Shown here: piece by piece, positions 4,610-5,590 of the stretch
Position numbering within the stretch: position 1 is the first letter of the stretch
Layout: each line of letters begins with the position of its first letter
Source of the DNA: Deltaproteobacteria bacterium
Lineage (GTDB): Bacteria > Desulfobacterota > Desulfobacteria > Desulfobacterales > UBA11574
DNA length: 5,590 nucleotides
Assembly (NCBI GenBank): GCA_019313025.1
Contig: JAFDCA010000672.1
Coordinates: 1-5,590 of the forward strand
Direction of reading: 5' to 3'
Notes under the pieces: model-generated
What the model was told of the DNA's origin: nothing
Databases searched by the model: none
What the model saw: only the letters and a program-made list of their open reading frames with translations
Translations under genes and position numbers: made by a program

Positions 4610-5590
4610 ATGAAGACCACTGCCCAACCAAAGTGGCGTCCTCTGACTTATGGTACGTTGCTGTTTATTTGCTGCGGTATTGCCTTTGCCGGTTATCTGG
4701 GTTCAAACATGCGCCTTCCCGTGGTCCCTCTTTATGCAAAATCTATCGGTGCAGATACCGTTCTAATCGGCATCATCAACGCTGCTTTTTTGCTTATGGC
4801 CGGAATTTTATCGTTGCCATTGGGCATCCTTTCCGACCGCTTTGGACGAAAACTGTTTATGTCTCTTGGCCTGGTTGTGCTGACAGTCACATCATTCTTG
4901 CTCTATTTTAGCAAGACGCCGATGCAACTCTTGTGGATCTATCTTTTTTTCGGAGCCGGAGTGGCAGCATTCGGTCCTACGATGATGGCCTTCGTGGCTG
5001 ATTTTTCCCCTCCTACCCATTTAGGACGCTCATATGGTTGGTATACCACAGCTCTTTACACATCGATGAGTTTGGGTCCCGCAATTGGCGGTTTTATTGC
5101 CGAGCATAGCGGATTTCTCCAGGTTTTTTTCTATTCCGGCGTGGTCATTTTTTTTACCTTTTGGGTGGTCGTCTTTTTATTGCCACCCGGTCATCTCATG
5201 ATCGGTGAAAAAACCCAAAAAGAGAAAACATCAGTGATTATGAAGAGACTTTTAAAAAATCGCCCACTCTTGAGCTGCTGGTTGGTGACGATTGGAGGGT
5301 GTTTCGCGCTTGGAATGTTTATTACATTTCTTCCCCTTCACGCTCAAAGCCAAAACCTCACCGTATGGCAAATCGGTCTTATTTTTGCCGTTCAGGGAAT
5401 TTTTAATGCGATATCCCGAATTCCTTTTGGTCATTTGAGTGATAAAGTAAGGAATCGAAGCACGCTGGTTGTTATAGGGCTTATCGGATTTGCCGGTTCC
5501 ATGGCGGGCTTTGGGATATCCACGGGGATGATTCATTTTGTATCATTTTCTGTTGCATTCGGAATCAGTATGGGACTGGCATTTACTTCC
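4610..5590 (+). CDS. MFS transporter, 3' end beyond the window
   Basis: The first 327 codons are open to the last base. The start ATG 4610 has GGAG (4600-4603) 6 nt upstream. The product is strongly hydrophobic, with about ten predicted membrane helices visible (TM1 about 14-34, TM6 ending about 190). A cytoplasmic loop (about 193-218, rich in K and E) separates the two MFS halves. Motif A, GILSDRFGRK (72-81), lies between TM2 and TM3, and its degenerate repeat GHLSDKVRNR (274-283) lies between TM8 and TM9. The motif SLGPAIGG (154-161) in TM5 resembles motif C, typical of proton-coupled antiporters, so a drug/proton or metabolite efflux role is plausible but unproven. Two to three helices (perhaps 60-90 residues) should lie beyond the window. 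It is divergent from the DUF362 gene. The substrate cannot be told from sequence. Confidence 0.92.
   Translation, partial: MKTTAQPKWRPLTYGTLLFICCGIAFAGYLGSNMRLPVVPLYAKSIGADTVLIGIINAAFLLMAGILSLPLGILSDRFGRKLFMSLGLVVLTVTSFLLYFSKTPMQLLWIYLFFGAGVAAFGPTMMAFVADFSPPTHLGRSYGWYTTALYTSMSLGPAIGGFIAEHSGFLQVFFYSGVVIFFTFWVVVFLLPPGHLMIGEKTQKEKTSVIMKRLLKNRPLLSCWLVTIGGCFALGMFITFLPLHAQSQNLTVWQIGLIFAVQGIFNAISRIPFGHLSDKVRNRSTLVVIGLIGFAGSMAGFGISTGMIHFVSFSVAFGISMGLAFTS

Noticed and set aside
4489..4647. Open minus-strand frame reading into the intergenic region (containing FTECAPHEYIQAKHLDFGG)
   Set aside because: It lacks a supported start, overlaps the MFS gene's 5' end antisense, and I could not match it to any family; possibly an old gene remnant, not claimable.
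4633..4911. Plus-strand open frame within the MFS gene, and minus-strand frame 5252-5536
   Set aside because: Both overlap the MFS frame, whose motifs A and C and membrane helices are unambiguous.

Overview
The window looks like a chromosomal stretch from a Gram-negative anaerobe, most plausibly a Desulfobacterota (sulfate-reducer-type) bacterium. This is an inference from gene content: a DUF362 protein with two [4Fe-4S] ferredoxin clusters, a periplasmic SIMPL/DUF541 protein, a BamE-like lipoprotein, and a MoCo_carrier-type protein carrying a DUF6794-like tail. No rRNA or other marker gene is present to fix the taxonomy. No CRISPR array, tRNA, transposase or complete mobile element was seen.

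The left half (about 1-2350) is visibly AT-rich and worn. On the minus strand, reading right to left, it holds a small BamE-like lipoprotein gene (1469-1188) with a good promoter. Next comes a small helical-protein gene broken by a one-base frameshift (1066-886). Then comes a SLOG-superfamily 'putative molybdenum carrier' gene fused to a DUF6794-like domain (893-67), whose N-terminus is broken by a 2-nt insertion, an in-frame stop and lost signature residues. Last is the start of another gene with a DUF6794-like N-terminus (70 to beyond the left edge). The last three overlap at their junctions like a translationally coupled operon. On the plus strand there is a truncated response-regulator receiver domain (1816-2079). 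The gene-free stretch 1470-1815 holds the lipoprotein promoter and a 22-bp near-perfect palindrome.

The right half (2368-5590) is less AT-rich and its genes look intact. They are a secreted SIMPL-domain protein (2368-3102, plus), a DUF362 iron-sulfur protein (4416-3310, minus) and the first 327 codons of an MFS transporter (4610 to beyond the right edge, plus). The SIMPL and DUF362 genes converge on a long hairpin at 3242-3282. The DUF362 and MFS genes diverge from a 193-bp intergenic region.

The genes do not form one obvious pathway. The most interesting part is the decayed left cassette: a small helical protein, a SLOG/MoCo_carrier-DUF6794 fusion and a DUF6794-like protein. It looks like an accessory module of unknown function that has been inactivated here, although its C-terminal parts remain open and could still be translated.
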